From NCBI RefSeq assembly GCF_004345665.1, contig NZ_SLWR01000006.1:337677-401676 (forward strand): a stretch of DNA of 64,000 bases, given 5' to 3'. Numbering within the stretch: position 1 is the first letter of the stretch; each line of letters opens with the position of its first letter. This stretch comes from Kribbella antiqua. Its GTDB lineage: Bacteria > Actinomycetota > Actinomycetes > Propionibacteriales > Kribbellaceae. Made by a program: the position numbers and the translations under genes. Below, piece after piece: positions 48,939 through 57,245 of the stretch. A model generated the notes under the pieces. The model did no database searches. It saw nothing but the letters and a program-made list of their open reading frames with translations, and was not told where the DNA came from.

Positions 48939-49454
48939 ATGTCGTACGACGTGCAGGTGTTCGGGCGGCAGTGGGTTGAGCTGTCGGCCGAGTCCGTCGC
49001 CGGAAGTGCAGGGCTTGTCTTTGGCAACGACGGCAGGGTTCTGCGCGGGAAGCGCGCGAATTACCCGTTCACCGTGGACGGGCCGTTCGAGATGGAGGCG
49101 GAGGACGTCCCGCCCGAGGTGGTGGCGCACGTCCTCGAGCCGCGGTGGATGTGGACAATCCTCGTCGAGGGAAGTTCCCCGGCCGAGATTCCGCACGCGG
49201 TGAAGTTCGCGAAGCGACTGGCAGGAGCGGCGGCTGGGGTGGCGCTGGACCTGCAGACCGGGGAGCTCGTTGCGAAAGTCAACAGCCGGCAACGGTCGCG
49301 CCACCGAAGGAGACGCGGATCGATCTGTTCGAGCTGCGTTGGTACGCCTTCGCCTCCGCTGACTGACACATTGCCGGCCGAGCTCCGGGCGGTTCAGCGA
49401 GGACGGTACAAGCTAGCTCCCGCTCAAGTGATCCCGACCGCCCTCTGCGACTGA
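48939..49454 (+). pseudogene. frameshifted uncharacterised gene
   Basis: ATG 48939 opens a protein-like frame (MSYDVQVFGRQWVELSAESV, FTVDGPFEMEAEDVPPEVVA, AKRLAGAAAGVALDLQTGEL) that loses sense near 49280. The second frame of the same strand then gives VAPPKETRIDLFELRWYAFA-SAD and stops at 49364-49366, and the first frame resumes with DTLPAELRAVQRG and stops at 49452-49454. So at least two indels break the gene, and the 3' end looks truncated. The product family is unknown to me. Its end overlaps the converging HNH gene. Confidence 0.7.
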
Positions 49455-51508
49455 CTCGTCCGTAGCGTCGGCGACTGGCGGCACGGGGTGGGTGCCGGTG
49501 TGGTCGACGTGGAAGCGGAAGCCGTGCGGGCTGATCCACTCGACGCCGCCGGTGGGCAGCCTGCGGCTCTGCCATCCGCCGAAGGTTTTGGCGCGGTGGT
49601 GGAGTCGTCCGAGCGGTATGAGGTTGTCGGGGTCGGTCTGGCCTCGTGGGCCTGGTGGGCCGGTTCGGTCGTAGGGGGTGATGTGGTCTTGGTCCATTCG
49701 GGTGGTCGCTTCGGCGGCGCCGTAGGGGAACATGTCCACCGGGTGCCGCAGCCGGACGCGTTCGCGGATCCGGTCGGGGATCTCATAGCTGTGCACATTG
49801 ACCTGTTCGCGCAGGTCGATGACCGGTTTGACGATGATCTGGTCGTGGCCGAGCAGTTCGCTCAGCTGGTTGAGCAGCAGTGGCCCGAGTTCTTCGACCC
49901 GCAGGACACCGTTGCGGGTGGCAAGTGCTTTGTCGGTGAGGTGGACGTAGAGGGTGTGCCGGTTGGGGCGTTGTCCGGTGTCGGCGGCGAGGCCGTGGCT
50001 GTAGGCGTGCTGCTTGAGCGCGGCGAGCCGCGCGGGGAGTGAGTCGGCCAGCATCCGCCGCGTGAACGCGTCGTCGGCCGCCTCGTTCCCAGGCAGGCCA
50101 GACTGGCCGGTGTTGGCCGCCGTGCCGTGGTCATCCGGGTCGTCCCAGTCCTCCGGGCCCGGATCGTCATCGGGAGCCATCCAGTCCTCCGGGCCATCCC
50201 GGTTGTAGGACGCATTCCAGTCGTACGCGTCGCCCCCGTCGTCCGGGACAGCGTCGTCATCCGGCGCAGTCGCGTCGTCCGCCGCATCGCAGTCGTCTGC
50301 GTCGTCTGCGTGGTGTGAATCGTCCGGGACGGCGCCATCGTCCGGCCCGATCGAGTCGTGCATGGCGTGGCGGTCGTCCATGTTGTGCCCGTTGTCCCGG
50401 TCGGTGTCGTCAGCCGGCTTGGTCCAGTCGCGTGCCGCAGTGCGGTCGTCGCCGCCGTACCCGCGGACCCCGTCGTTCGGGACGGTGTCGTCAGCCGGTG
50501 CGGTCCAGTCGCGCCCCGCGGTGCGGTCATGCCCGTCGTCACCGTGGGCGCTATCGCCGTCGTGGTCGTCGTCGTCGTCGTCCAGGACAGTGTCGTCGTC
50601 CGGCGGCGGCCAGTCGTCTGGCGCAGGCCGCTCGTCGGGGGCGGCGGCGGGCGGGGCGGCGTCGGTACTGGTTGCAGGGCGGTCGGCGGTAGGCGTGTGA
50701 GTGTGCCCGGGGTTGTCTTGAAGGGTGGGGAGGGTGCGGGCGAGATAGCGGGCGACTTGGAGGAGGTGGTGGGCGGCGGCGGGGTCGGCGATCCAGCCGA
50801 TGGCTTTGGCGCGGCGTTGGTCCAGGGTGTCGGGGTCGCCGAGGATTTTGAGGGCGTGGGCGATGTCGTTGATGGTGGCGTCGAACCGGATGACGTCGCC
50901 GGCGGCGGCGCGGACCCAGAACCGTTTGGTGCCGTGGTCGTCGGAGGGGCCGACGTAGACGCCGCGGGCTTTGGCGACGGCCTCGGCGTGGGCCCTGGCC
51001 AGGTCGGGGTCGGCCTCCCACATGGCGGCCTTCACGATGGTGGCGAGCTTGGTCGGGGTGACGGTGTTGACGATGCCGACGACGCGGCGGTCGACGATCG
51101 CGGCCGCCTCCAGCGACAGCGACAGGCAGGCGTGGGCGATCTTGCGGGCCCGCCACGCGACCGCGTTCCCGGCCAGCACGGCGGCCCAGATCCTGGGCAG
51201 CCGGTGCCGCAGGGCGAGGGCTTCGCCGATGAAGGAGGCGGCCGCGCCGGTGGACATCCGGGTCACGGCGCCGAACTCGACCGGGGCGAACTCGGCCACA
51301 CCCGGGCAGCCGTCACCGCCGTACACCTTCAATCGTTCGGTGCCGGGCAGCACCTCGCCGCTGTCGTAGTTGACGACGGCGTGGCGGTCGGCGAAGGCGA
51401 GCGCGGCCTCGAGGAGCCGTACCGCGGCGTGTTCTTGGACGTCGACGAATGCGCCGCGGCGACCAGCAGGTCCGCGGTGTCGAGCTCATCCAGGTCATCG
51501 TCGAACAT
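49413..51508 (-). pseudogene. DUF222/13E12-type HNH endonuclease gene with 1-bp frameshift
   Basis: ATG 51508 begins MFDDDLDELDTADLLVAAA; one base is then missing near 51452 (GCGGCG before CATTC) and the correct sequence AFVDVQEHAAVRLLEAALAF continues in another frame to the stop at 49413. The restored product would be about 698 residues: an N-terminal DUF222 domain (1-230), a 190-residue Asp/Pro-rich repetitive linker (DRTAGRDWTAPADD, DRTAARDWTKPADD), then DUF222 remainder and an HNH nuclease (MDQDHITPYDRT, DNLIPLGRLHHRAKTF). 13E12-family proteins are multicopy in actinobacteria. TATGCT lies 7 nt before the ATG. A sequencing error could mimic the frameshift. Confidence 0.82.
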
Positions 51509-51816
51509 GTATCCGAGCATACGTTCGATTGCAGCCAAGAACAAGCCACCCCAAGGTCGGAATCCCCTTATCCACAAGGGGAAACGTCACATTCGGCCAG
51601 TGGTAAAAGGTGGTAGGCGACTGAGGTCTGGCCGCGAGCGCGTCGAGCATGGGTCGAGTCGGGCCTGGTCCTGGCAGCGTTCGGGTGGCCCGCTTCGCCG
51701 GCTTCGGCAGCTTTGTCGCCATGGATGGCCTGGTGGTGACGGGAGATGCCGCGCGGACGGCGCAGGACATCGCCGATTCCGAGGGCTTGTTCCGGGTGGC
51801 AGTCGCCAGCCTAAGG
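51509..51816. other. intergenic region with CCCCTT...AAGGGG hairpin
   Basis: About 308 bp between the HNH promoter and the merR stop. At 51564-51581 CCCCTTATCCACAAGGGG forms a 6-bp stem; its top holds TTATCCACA, identical to a DnaA box (51568-51576), probably by chance since only one is present. A 66-codon + strand frame at 51649-51849 has a protein-like piece (VVTGDAARTAQDIADSEGLF) but no ribosome-binding site; it may be an old gene fragment. Confidence 0.4.
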
Positions 51817-52566
51817 TCAGCCGGTGGAGGGGAGGGTTTTGGGGGGTAGGCCCAGTTCTTGGGAGGCGACTGTTTCTATTTCGCGGGCCATGGATTCGCG
51901 GAAGGCGGCGACTAGGGCTTGGCCGGCCAGGGGGATGATGTTTTCCAGGGTGCGCTGGATTTCAGGCCAGCCGTCGGCGGGGAGGCCGGCGTCGGCGAAC
52001 TGGCGCCAGACGGTGCTGCGGAAGAGTTCGACGTAGGTCTTGGCGACCGCGTCGGCCTGGGCGAAGAGCTTGGGCAGCAGCTCGAGGATCGCCTGGATCG
52101 GGACGCCGAGTTTGATCACCTCGAGGCCGGTGCGGAGCAGGTCCGGGTTCGGGATTCGCAGCCGGCCGTCGTCCTGCCGCTCGGCGATCCCCAGCTCGAC
52201 CAGCCGCGCGATCACCGCCGGATCATGCGGTACGCCGGCCCGCTCGGCCAGCTGGCGCTCGTCCAGGACCTCCGGCTCCGACGGCGTCCACGGGTTCACC
52301 AGCGTCTCGAAGACACCCAGCGCCATCGCGCCATCCGGCAGTTCGGCCATCATCCGCTCGACCGCGGCCAGCGTGTACCCCTTGGCGAGCAGCTCGCGTA
52401 CGAGCGTCAACCGCGCCACGTGTTCGGGACCGTAGTACCCGGTCCGGCCGGCGAGTCGCGGCGGTGGGATCAGGCCGCGCCCGGCGTACGCCCGGACGTT
52501 GCGGACGGTCATGCCCACCTTGGCGGCGAGCTGGTCGACCGTGAGCTCCTCGTCGTGTGCGTCCAC
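51817..52566 (-). CDS. MerR-family transcriptional regulator
   Basis: 249 residues. The MerR winged helix is at the N-terminus (LTVDQLAAKVGMTVRNVRAY, AGRGLIPPPRLAGRTGYYGP), followed by a 170-residue effector domain of unknown type (VIKLGVPIQAILELLPKLFA, LENIIPLAGQALVAAFRESM). No metal-binding Cys. GTG 52566 has CAAGG upstream. Divergent from the membrane-protein/hydrolase operon and separated from it by a dyad; it probably activates or represses that operon. Confidence 0.9.
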   Translation of the reverse strand: MDAHDEELTVDQLAAKVGMTVRNVRAYAGRGLIPPPRLAGRTGYYGPEHVARLTLVRELLAKGYTLAAVERMMAELPDGAMALGVFETLVNPWTPSEPEVLDERQLAERAGVPHDPAVIARLVELGIAERQDDGRLRIPNPDLLRTGLEVIKLGVPIQAILELLPKLFAQADAVAKTYVELFRSTVWRQFADAGLPADGWPEIQRTLENIIPLAGQALVAAFRESMAREIETVASQELGLPPKTLPSTG

Positions 52567-52590
52567 CCTTGACAGTCTTCCAGACTCAAC

Positions 52591-52609
52591 GTTACATAGA
52601 CGATGTAAC
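52591..52609. promoter_or_regulatory. GTTACAT-N5-ATGTAAC dyad
   Basis: Perfect 7-bp inverted repeats at 52591-52597 and 52603-52609, midway between merR (start 52566) and the + strand membrane protein gene (start 52666). Best candidate for the MerR binding site. Confidence 0.7.
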
Positions 52610-52665
52610 ATCAAGCGTGGTGTATAGCCAATGCAAAAAGTAGCCAATGCGAAGGAGCACCCACG

Positions 52666-54474
52666 ATGGCGGTCCCGTTGGCAACCACCGGTACGGCGAC
52701 ATTCGGTCAGATCGCGATCGTCACCGGCCTCGTCTCGGTGCTGTACCTCGCGCTCGCCGTACTCCTGTGGCGGGAACGCACCGGCCGGCTGACGCTGGTA
52801 GGACGGCTTGCGGACACCATCGGGAGACTGGACGGAGTCCCCCGATGGGCCGCGCTGACGCCGTACCTGCATGCCATCTCGCTGCTCACCTGCGCGTTCG
52901 GCGTCTGGTGGGACATCGCGGTCCACATCGGCAACGGCCGCGACACTGGCCCGTTCGGAACGCCCGCGCATTACCCGATCTTCTTCGGCATCCTCGGCGT
53001 GATCGTGTCCGGCGTACTGCCGATCGCGCTTGCCCGCAAGCCGTTGCCGGCTCGCAGGATCAAGCTGACCAAAGGCTGGCGGATCCCATCCAGCGCAGCG
53101 CTCGTCACGGTATGCGGCACGTTCGCCCTGGTCGGCTTCCCACTCGACGACGTCTGGCACCGGATGTTCGGCGAGGACGTGACGCTGTGGGGTCCGACCC
53201 ACCTGCTGATGATCGGCGGAGTCGTGTTCTCGATCTTCGGCCGACTGCTCGCACTGGCCGAAGTCGAGCAGCTCATCGGTCTGACCAAGCGGCGCCTGTT
53301 CCAGGAGATCGTGTCCGTCGGCGCGCTTCTGATCGCCTGGGATCTGCTCAGTGCCGAGTTCGGATACGGCGTGCCGCAGTTCCCGCTGATCCTGCAGCCG
53401 ATCCTGATCGCCTTCGGTGCCGCGCTCGCCTTCACCGTCGTCAGGGCGCGGCGTGGCCCTGGTACGACGTTTGCGGCGCTGGCGGTCTACCTGGTGATCC
53501 GGGGCGCGATCGCCTGGGCGGTGGACCACCCGCTGAACGAGATCGTCGGCCACTTCCCCTTGCTGATCGTCGAAGCCGTCCTCGTCGAGGCGGTCGCGTT
53601 TGCCCTGGGCAACAAGAGCCGCTTCCGCCTCGGCGCGGTCTCCGGCGTCCTGATCGGCACAGTCGGTGTCGTCGCGGAGTACGCCTGGAGCCACCTCTGG
53701 ATGCCGATCCCGTGGCCGTCGTCGATGCTCCCGTCAGCCATCGGGTACGGCGTACTCGCCGGAACCGGAGCTGGAGTCGTAGGAGCCTGGCTCGCGACCC
53801 GGTACGCCGAAGTCGCCGGCGAGGAGCGGGCCCTCGGGATCCGGCGCCTCCGCCGTACGCACCAACTCGGGGCGGTCGGGCTGATCGCCGTACTCGGGAC
53901 GGTGTTCTTCTGTGTGCCGCGGTCGGCTGAGCCGGGCGTGAGTGCGACCGTGTCGTTGGAGCGGGTGGCCACGGGGGCCGAGCCGACGGCGTACGTCGCG
54001 GTCAAGCTGCAACCGGCCGATGCCGCCGGGGGTGCGCGGTGGTTCGAGGCGATGGCGTGGCAGGGCGGCGGGTTCGTGACGCACCGGATGGTGAAGGTTG
54101 CCGACGGCACCTACCGGTCGGCGGACGCGCTGCCGATGTACGGCAAGTGGAAGTCGATGATCCGGCTGCATCAGGGGCAGCGGGACCTCAAGGCGATGTG
54201 GGTCTACGCGCCGGAGGACCCGGCGATCGAGCGGCCCGCCGTGCAGGTGTCGGACGGGCAGACGATGGACTTCATCAACGAGCAACAGGTCCTGCGCCGT
54301 GAGGAACGAACGGACGTGCCACGATGGATGTGGAACGGCGGCTACGCGTTGCTCGGAGTGGTCGGGCTGCTCGAGCTCGCCGGCATCGCGTGGCTGGTCG
54401 GCCGCGGGGCCCGGGGCGGGCGGCTGCGGGCCGCACATCTGGCAGCCGGTGAGCGTGAACGGGAGATTGCGTGA
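52666..54474 (+). CDS. polytopic membrane protein with extracytoplasmic domain (unknown)
   Basis: 602 residues. About eleven membrane helices span residues 15-425; a domain of about 130 residues (GAEPTAYVAVKLQPADAAGG, WFEAMAWQGGGFVTHRMVKV, ALPMYGKWKSMIRLHQGQRD) then faces outside, followed by a final helix (GYALLGVVGLLELAGIAWLV) and a basic tail. His/Asp-rich positions such as DIAVHIGNGRD, LDDVWHRMFGED and GPTHLLM in the membrane part could bind metal. I do not recognise the family. AAGGAG lies 11 nt before ATG 52666. Overlaps the hydrolase gene by 4 bp. Confidence 0.75.
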   Translation: MAVPLATTGTATFGQIAIVTGLVSVLYLALAVLLWRERTGRLTLVGRLADTIGRLDGVPRWAALTPYLHAISLLTCAFGVWWDIAVHIGNGRDTGPFGTPAHYPIFFGILGVIVSGVLPIALARKPLPARRIKLTKGWRIPSSAALVTVCGTFALVGFPLDDVWHRMFGEDVTLWGPTHLLMIGGVVFSIFGRLLALAEVEQLIGLTKRRLFQEIVSVGALLIAWDLLSAEFGYGVPQFPLILQPILIAFGAALAFTVVRARRGPGTTFAALAVYLVIRGAIAWAVDHPLNEIVGHFPLLIVEAVLVEAVAFALGNKSRFRLGAVSGVLIGTVGVVAEYAWSHLWMPIPWPSSMLPSAIGYGVLAGTGAGVVGAWLATRYAEVAGEERALGIRRLRRTHQLGAVGLIAVLGTVFFCVPRSAEPGVSATVSLERVATGAEPTAYVAVKLQPADAAGGARWFEAMAWQGGGFVTHRMVKVADGTYRSADALPMYGKWKSMIRLHQGQRDLKAMWVYAPEDPAIERPAVQVSDGQTMDFINEQQVLRREERTDVPRWMWNGGYALLGVVGLLELAGIAWLVGRGARGGRLRAAHLAAGEREREIA

Positions 54475-55400
54475 CGATCCAGGCGGAACGGACCGGCGTG
54501 ACGGCGTCGGACGGCGTACGGCTGAATGTCGAGACCTCTGGACCCGCCGACGCGCCCGTGACGGTGCTGCTGGTCCATGGGTGGACCTGCTCGACGCGGT
54601 CGTGGCACAACCAGGTCGAAGGACTGCCGCGGATCCTGGGATCGGACGCCGTGCGCGTCGTGTCCTATGACCACCGCGGTCACGGCCGGTCGGATGCGGC
54701 GCCGGCCGGGACGATGCGGATCGAGCAGCTCGCCGACGATGTCGTCACGGTGCTCGACAACGTCGTGGGCGACGGCCCGGTGGTGTACGCCGGTCATTCG
54801 ATGGGCGGCATGACGTTGATGGCGCTCGCGGACCAACGGCCGGAGCTGTTCGGTCCTAGGATCGCGGCTGCCGCCTTGGTGAGTACGACGTGCGGGCCGA
54901 CGTCCTCGGGGGCTCTCGGCATGCCCCAGCGGTTCGACGCGGCGACAGCCGTAGTCGCGCCGCGGGCCGTGAACCTCGTCGGTACGCGCGTCGATCGCCG
55001 GATCCAGCGTGGGCGGGCAACCCGGCTCGAGCTGGCCTCGGCCCGGCTGCAGCGGCCCGCTCTGCGCCGGATGATCTTCGGAAAGAAGGCCGATCCCGCC
55101 GAGGTGGACCTGTTCCTCGAGGACCTGGCCGTCGTCCCCGGACCGTCGTACGGCGGCTTCTTCGAGGCGATCCTCCGCCACGATCTCGGGCACGCGCTGA
55201 AGGTTCTCGACCAGCTCCCGGTCGAGATCATGCATGGCACCCGCGACCGCCTGCTCCCGCCTCGGCACGCCAACCGGATGGCCGCCCAGCTCCCGACCGC
55301 CCGGCTGTGGATGTACCCCGGCGCCGGTCACATGCTCATGCAGGAGCGGCCCAGGGACGTCACCCACCGACTGGCGTCCCTGGCCCGCAAGGTCCTTTGA
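54471..55400 (+). CDS. alpha/beta hydrolase
   Basis: 309 residues. Oxyanion region LLVHGWTCSTRSWHNQVEGL, nucleophile elbow VVYAGHSMGGMTLMALADQR (Ser), Asp in MHGTRDRLLPPRHANRMAAQ and His in YPGAGHMLMQERP. A 100-residue helical cap lies between. Cytosolic esterase/lipase or haloperoxidase-like; the substrate is unknown. GTG 54471 lies in a GTGA overlap with the membrane protein gene, so both products are likely used together under the MerR regulator. Confidence 0.92.
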   Translation: MTIQAERTGVTASDGVRLNVETSGPADAPVTVLLVHGWTCSTRSWHNQVEGLPRILGSDAVRVVSYDHRGHGRSDAAPAGTMRIEQLADDVVTVLDNVVGDGPVVYAGHSMGGMTLMALADQRPELFGPRIAAAALVSTTCGPTSSGALGMPQRFDAATAVVAPRAVNLVGTRVDRRIQRGRATRLELASARLQRPALRRMIFGKKADPAEVDLFLEDLAVVPGPSYGGFFEAILRHDLGHALKVLDQLPVEIMHGTRDRLLPPRHANRMAAQLPTARLWMYPGAGHMLMQERPRDVTHRLASLARKVL

Positions 55401-55401
55401 C

Positions 55402-55812
55402 CTACTTCAGCTGACCGCGGATGGCGCCGCCGGGGAAGGTCGCCGTGTGGATGTTGACGTAGTAGGCCTTCGGGTCGGCGCTGATGCCGGTGGCCACGTT
55501 TTCCGGGATCGTATTACAGCCGGACGATGGTGACGTGGTGAGCGCCAGCGGGATGACGACCGGACCGGCGATGTGGCGCGGGGCGAGGTGGACGTGTGCG
55601 GCGGTCGGGGGCTCGAGGTTCTCCCAGCTGAGAGTCCAGCAGAAGGTGGTGCCCTCGAGCGTGTAAGTGAAGAACCCGTGGCCGTCGTCATCGGCGGCCG
55701 CGACCTCTTGTTCACCGTTGAGCGGGATGGCGGGTGCCGCGGACGCGGCCGGGACGCCGACCACGCTGAGTGCCAGGATTCCGGCGGCAGCGGCGACGGA
55801 ACGTAGGGACAT
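55402..55812 (-). CDS. secreted CHRD-domain protein
   Basis: 136 residues: Sec signal (SLRSVAAAAGILALSVVGVP, cleavage near ASA-AP) followed by a CHRD domain (LNGEQEVAAADDDGHGFFTY, AAHVHLAPRHIAGPVVIPL, YVNIHTATFPGGAIRGQL). CHRD proteins are extracellular with a superoxide-dismutase-like fold of unknown role. One disulphide is possible (FCWTLS with SGCNTI). ATG 55812 has AGGAGGGGATC upstream. Converges with the hydrolase, 1 bp apart. Confidence 0.9.
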   Translation of the reverse strand: MSLRSVAAAAGILALSVVGVPAASAAPAIPLNGEQEVAAADDDGHGFFTYTLEGTTFCWTLSWENLEPPTAAHVHLAPRHIAGPVVIPLALTTSPSSGCNTIPENVATGISADPKAYYVNIHTATFPGGAIRGQLK

Positions 55813-55923
55813 GATCCCCTCCTAGGATTGAGGCTCCTCTCCGGTACACGGACAAAAGCCGGGACCGGTTCAGATGAGAATCGCGTCACGGCTGGGAGGC
55901 GCGATCTCGCCTAGGGTGACGGC

Positions 55924-57066
55924 GTGCAGAACCTTCTCTCGGACGTCGTTGTCGTCGATCTGACCCGGGCCCTGGCCGGGCCGCATGCCGCGATGATGCT
56001 GGGGGATCTCGGCGCGCGGGTGATCAAGGTGGAGACCCCTGCCGGCGGGGATGACAGCCGTGGTTGGGGGCCGCCATTCGTCGAGGGCGAGTCGACGTAC
56101 TTCCTGTCGGCCAACCGGAACAAGGAGTCGGTGACGGCTGACCTCAAGTCCGCCGACGGCAAAGCCTTCCTGACCAAGCTGATCGCCAGGGCGGACGTCC
56201 TGATCGAGAACTTCCGGCCGGGGGTGCTGGATCGGCTGGGGTTTTCCGTCGAGCGACTGCACGAGCTGAACCCAGGGTTGGTGGTGCTGTCGATCACCGG
56301 CTTCGGGCACGACGGCCCGGATGGTGGGCGGGCTGGCTACGACCAGATCGCGCAGGGCGAGGGCGGTCTGATGAGCATCACCGGCGCGGTCGAGCCGACG
56401 AAGGTCGGCGTACCGATCGCCGATCTGCTCGCCGGGATGTACGGCGCCTATGGTGCGCTGGCGGCTTTGCACGAACGGTCCATCACCGGCAAGGGCCGCG
56501 TCGTACGAACGAGCCTGCTGGCGTCGGTGGTCGGCGTACATGCGTTCCACGGCACGAAATGGACGGTGGCGGGTGAGTTGCCCGAGCGTGTTGGCAACCA
56601 CCATGCGCAGATTGCGCCGTACGGGCTGTATCGCACGCAGGACGACATCGTGCAGGTGGCGGTCGGGAGCGAGGGGCAGTGGCGGACGTTCGCGCCGATC
56701 GTCGGGCTGGATCCGCTGGACGAACGCTTCGCGGTCAACTCGGCCCGAGTCGCGCATCGCGATGAGCTGACGGCCGCCATCGAGGCGGAGTTCTCCAAGG
56801 AATCCGCCGATGTGTGGCTGGAAAGGCTTGCGGAGAAGGGGATTCCGGCCGGCAAGGTGCGCGACTTCCAGCAGGTCTACGAGTGGGAGCAGACGCTGTC
56901 ACAGGGCTTGCTGATCGATGTCGACCACCCGACGCTCGGGCGCATCCAGCTGCCCGGACCGCCGCTGCGCTTCGACGACCAGCCGTACGCCGGCGCCCGC
57001 GAAACCAACCTCCCGCCACCACGCCTCGGTGAGCACAACGAGTCGGTCAGAGCCTGGCTGGAGTAG
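55924..57066 (+). CDS. CaiB/BaiF family CoA transferase
   Basis: 380 residues, type III CoA transferase. N-terminal VVVDLTRALAGPHAAMMLGD, CoA region IKVETPAGGDDSRGWGPPF, and the catalytic Asp in GGRAGYDQIAQGEGGLMSIT (about residue 141). Moves CoA between carboxylic acids; the donor and acceptor are unknown. GTG 55924 is supported by alignment of the first strand, though the ribosome-binding site is poor. No other fatty-acid or carnitine genes are adjacent. Confidence 0.93.
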   Translation: MQNLLSDVVVVDLTRALAGPHAAMMLGDLGARVIKVETPAGGDDSRGWGPPFVEGESTYFLSANRNKESVTADLKSADGKAFLTKLIARADVLIENFRPGVLDRLGFSVERLHELNPGLVVLSITGFGHDGPDGGRAGYDQIAQGEGGLMSITGAVEPTKVGVPIADLLAGMYGAYGALAALHERSITGKGRVVRTSLLASVVGVHAFHGTKWTVAGELPERVGNHHAQIAPYGLYRTQDDIVQVAVGSEGQWRTFAPIVGLDPLDERFAVNSARVAHRDELTAAIEAEFSKESADVWLERLAEKGIPAGKVRDFQQVYEWEQTLSQGLLIDVDHPTLGRIQLPGPPLRFDDQPYAGARETNLPPPRLGEHNESVRAWLE

Positions 57067-57161
57067 TCAGCGGAGCGATGCCTCGAACGCGGCGAAGATC
57101 AACGCGGATGGGAACTGGCCCGTTCGAGCAGCCGGGCACCAGGCTCATGAACGGCCTGGAG

Positions 57162-57177
57162 GGGTAATGGATTACCC
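57162..57177. promoter_or_regulatory. GGGTAAT-GG-ATTACCC dyad upstream of the malic enzyme gene
   Basis: Perfect 7-bp inverted repeat with a 2-nt centre, 68 bp before the start codon. A likely repressor or activator site; the factor is unknown. Confidence 0.5.
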
Positions 57178-57245
57178 AGCGGTCTGCTGTGCACTTTAAG
57201 AACGTAACCCCCGGGCCTTACCAGTCACATGAGAGGATCACCCGC

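Noticed and set aside
51568..51576. Replication origin signal from the single DnaA box
   Set aside because: Only one box, no cluster, no AT-rich unwinding region, no dnaA or dnaN nearby.
52567..53694. Upstream extension of the merR frame
   Set aside because: Sequence before GTG 52566 is translated antisense of the membrane protein gene; a MerR helix-turn-helix starts just after 52566.
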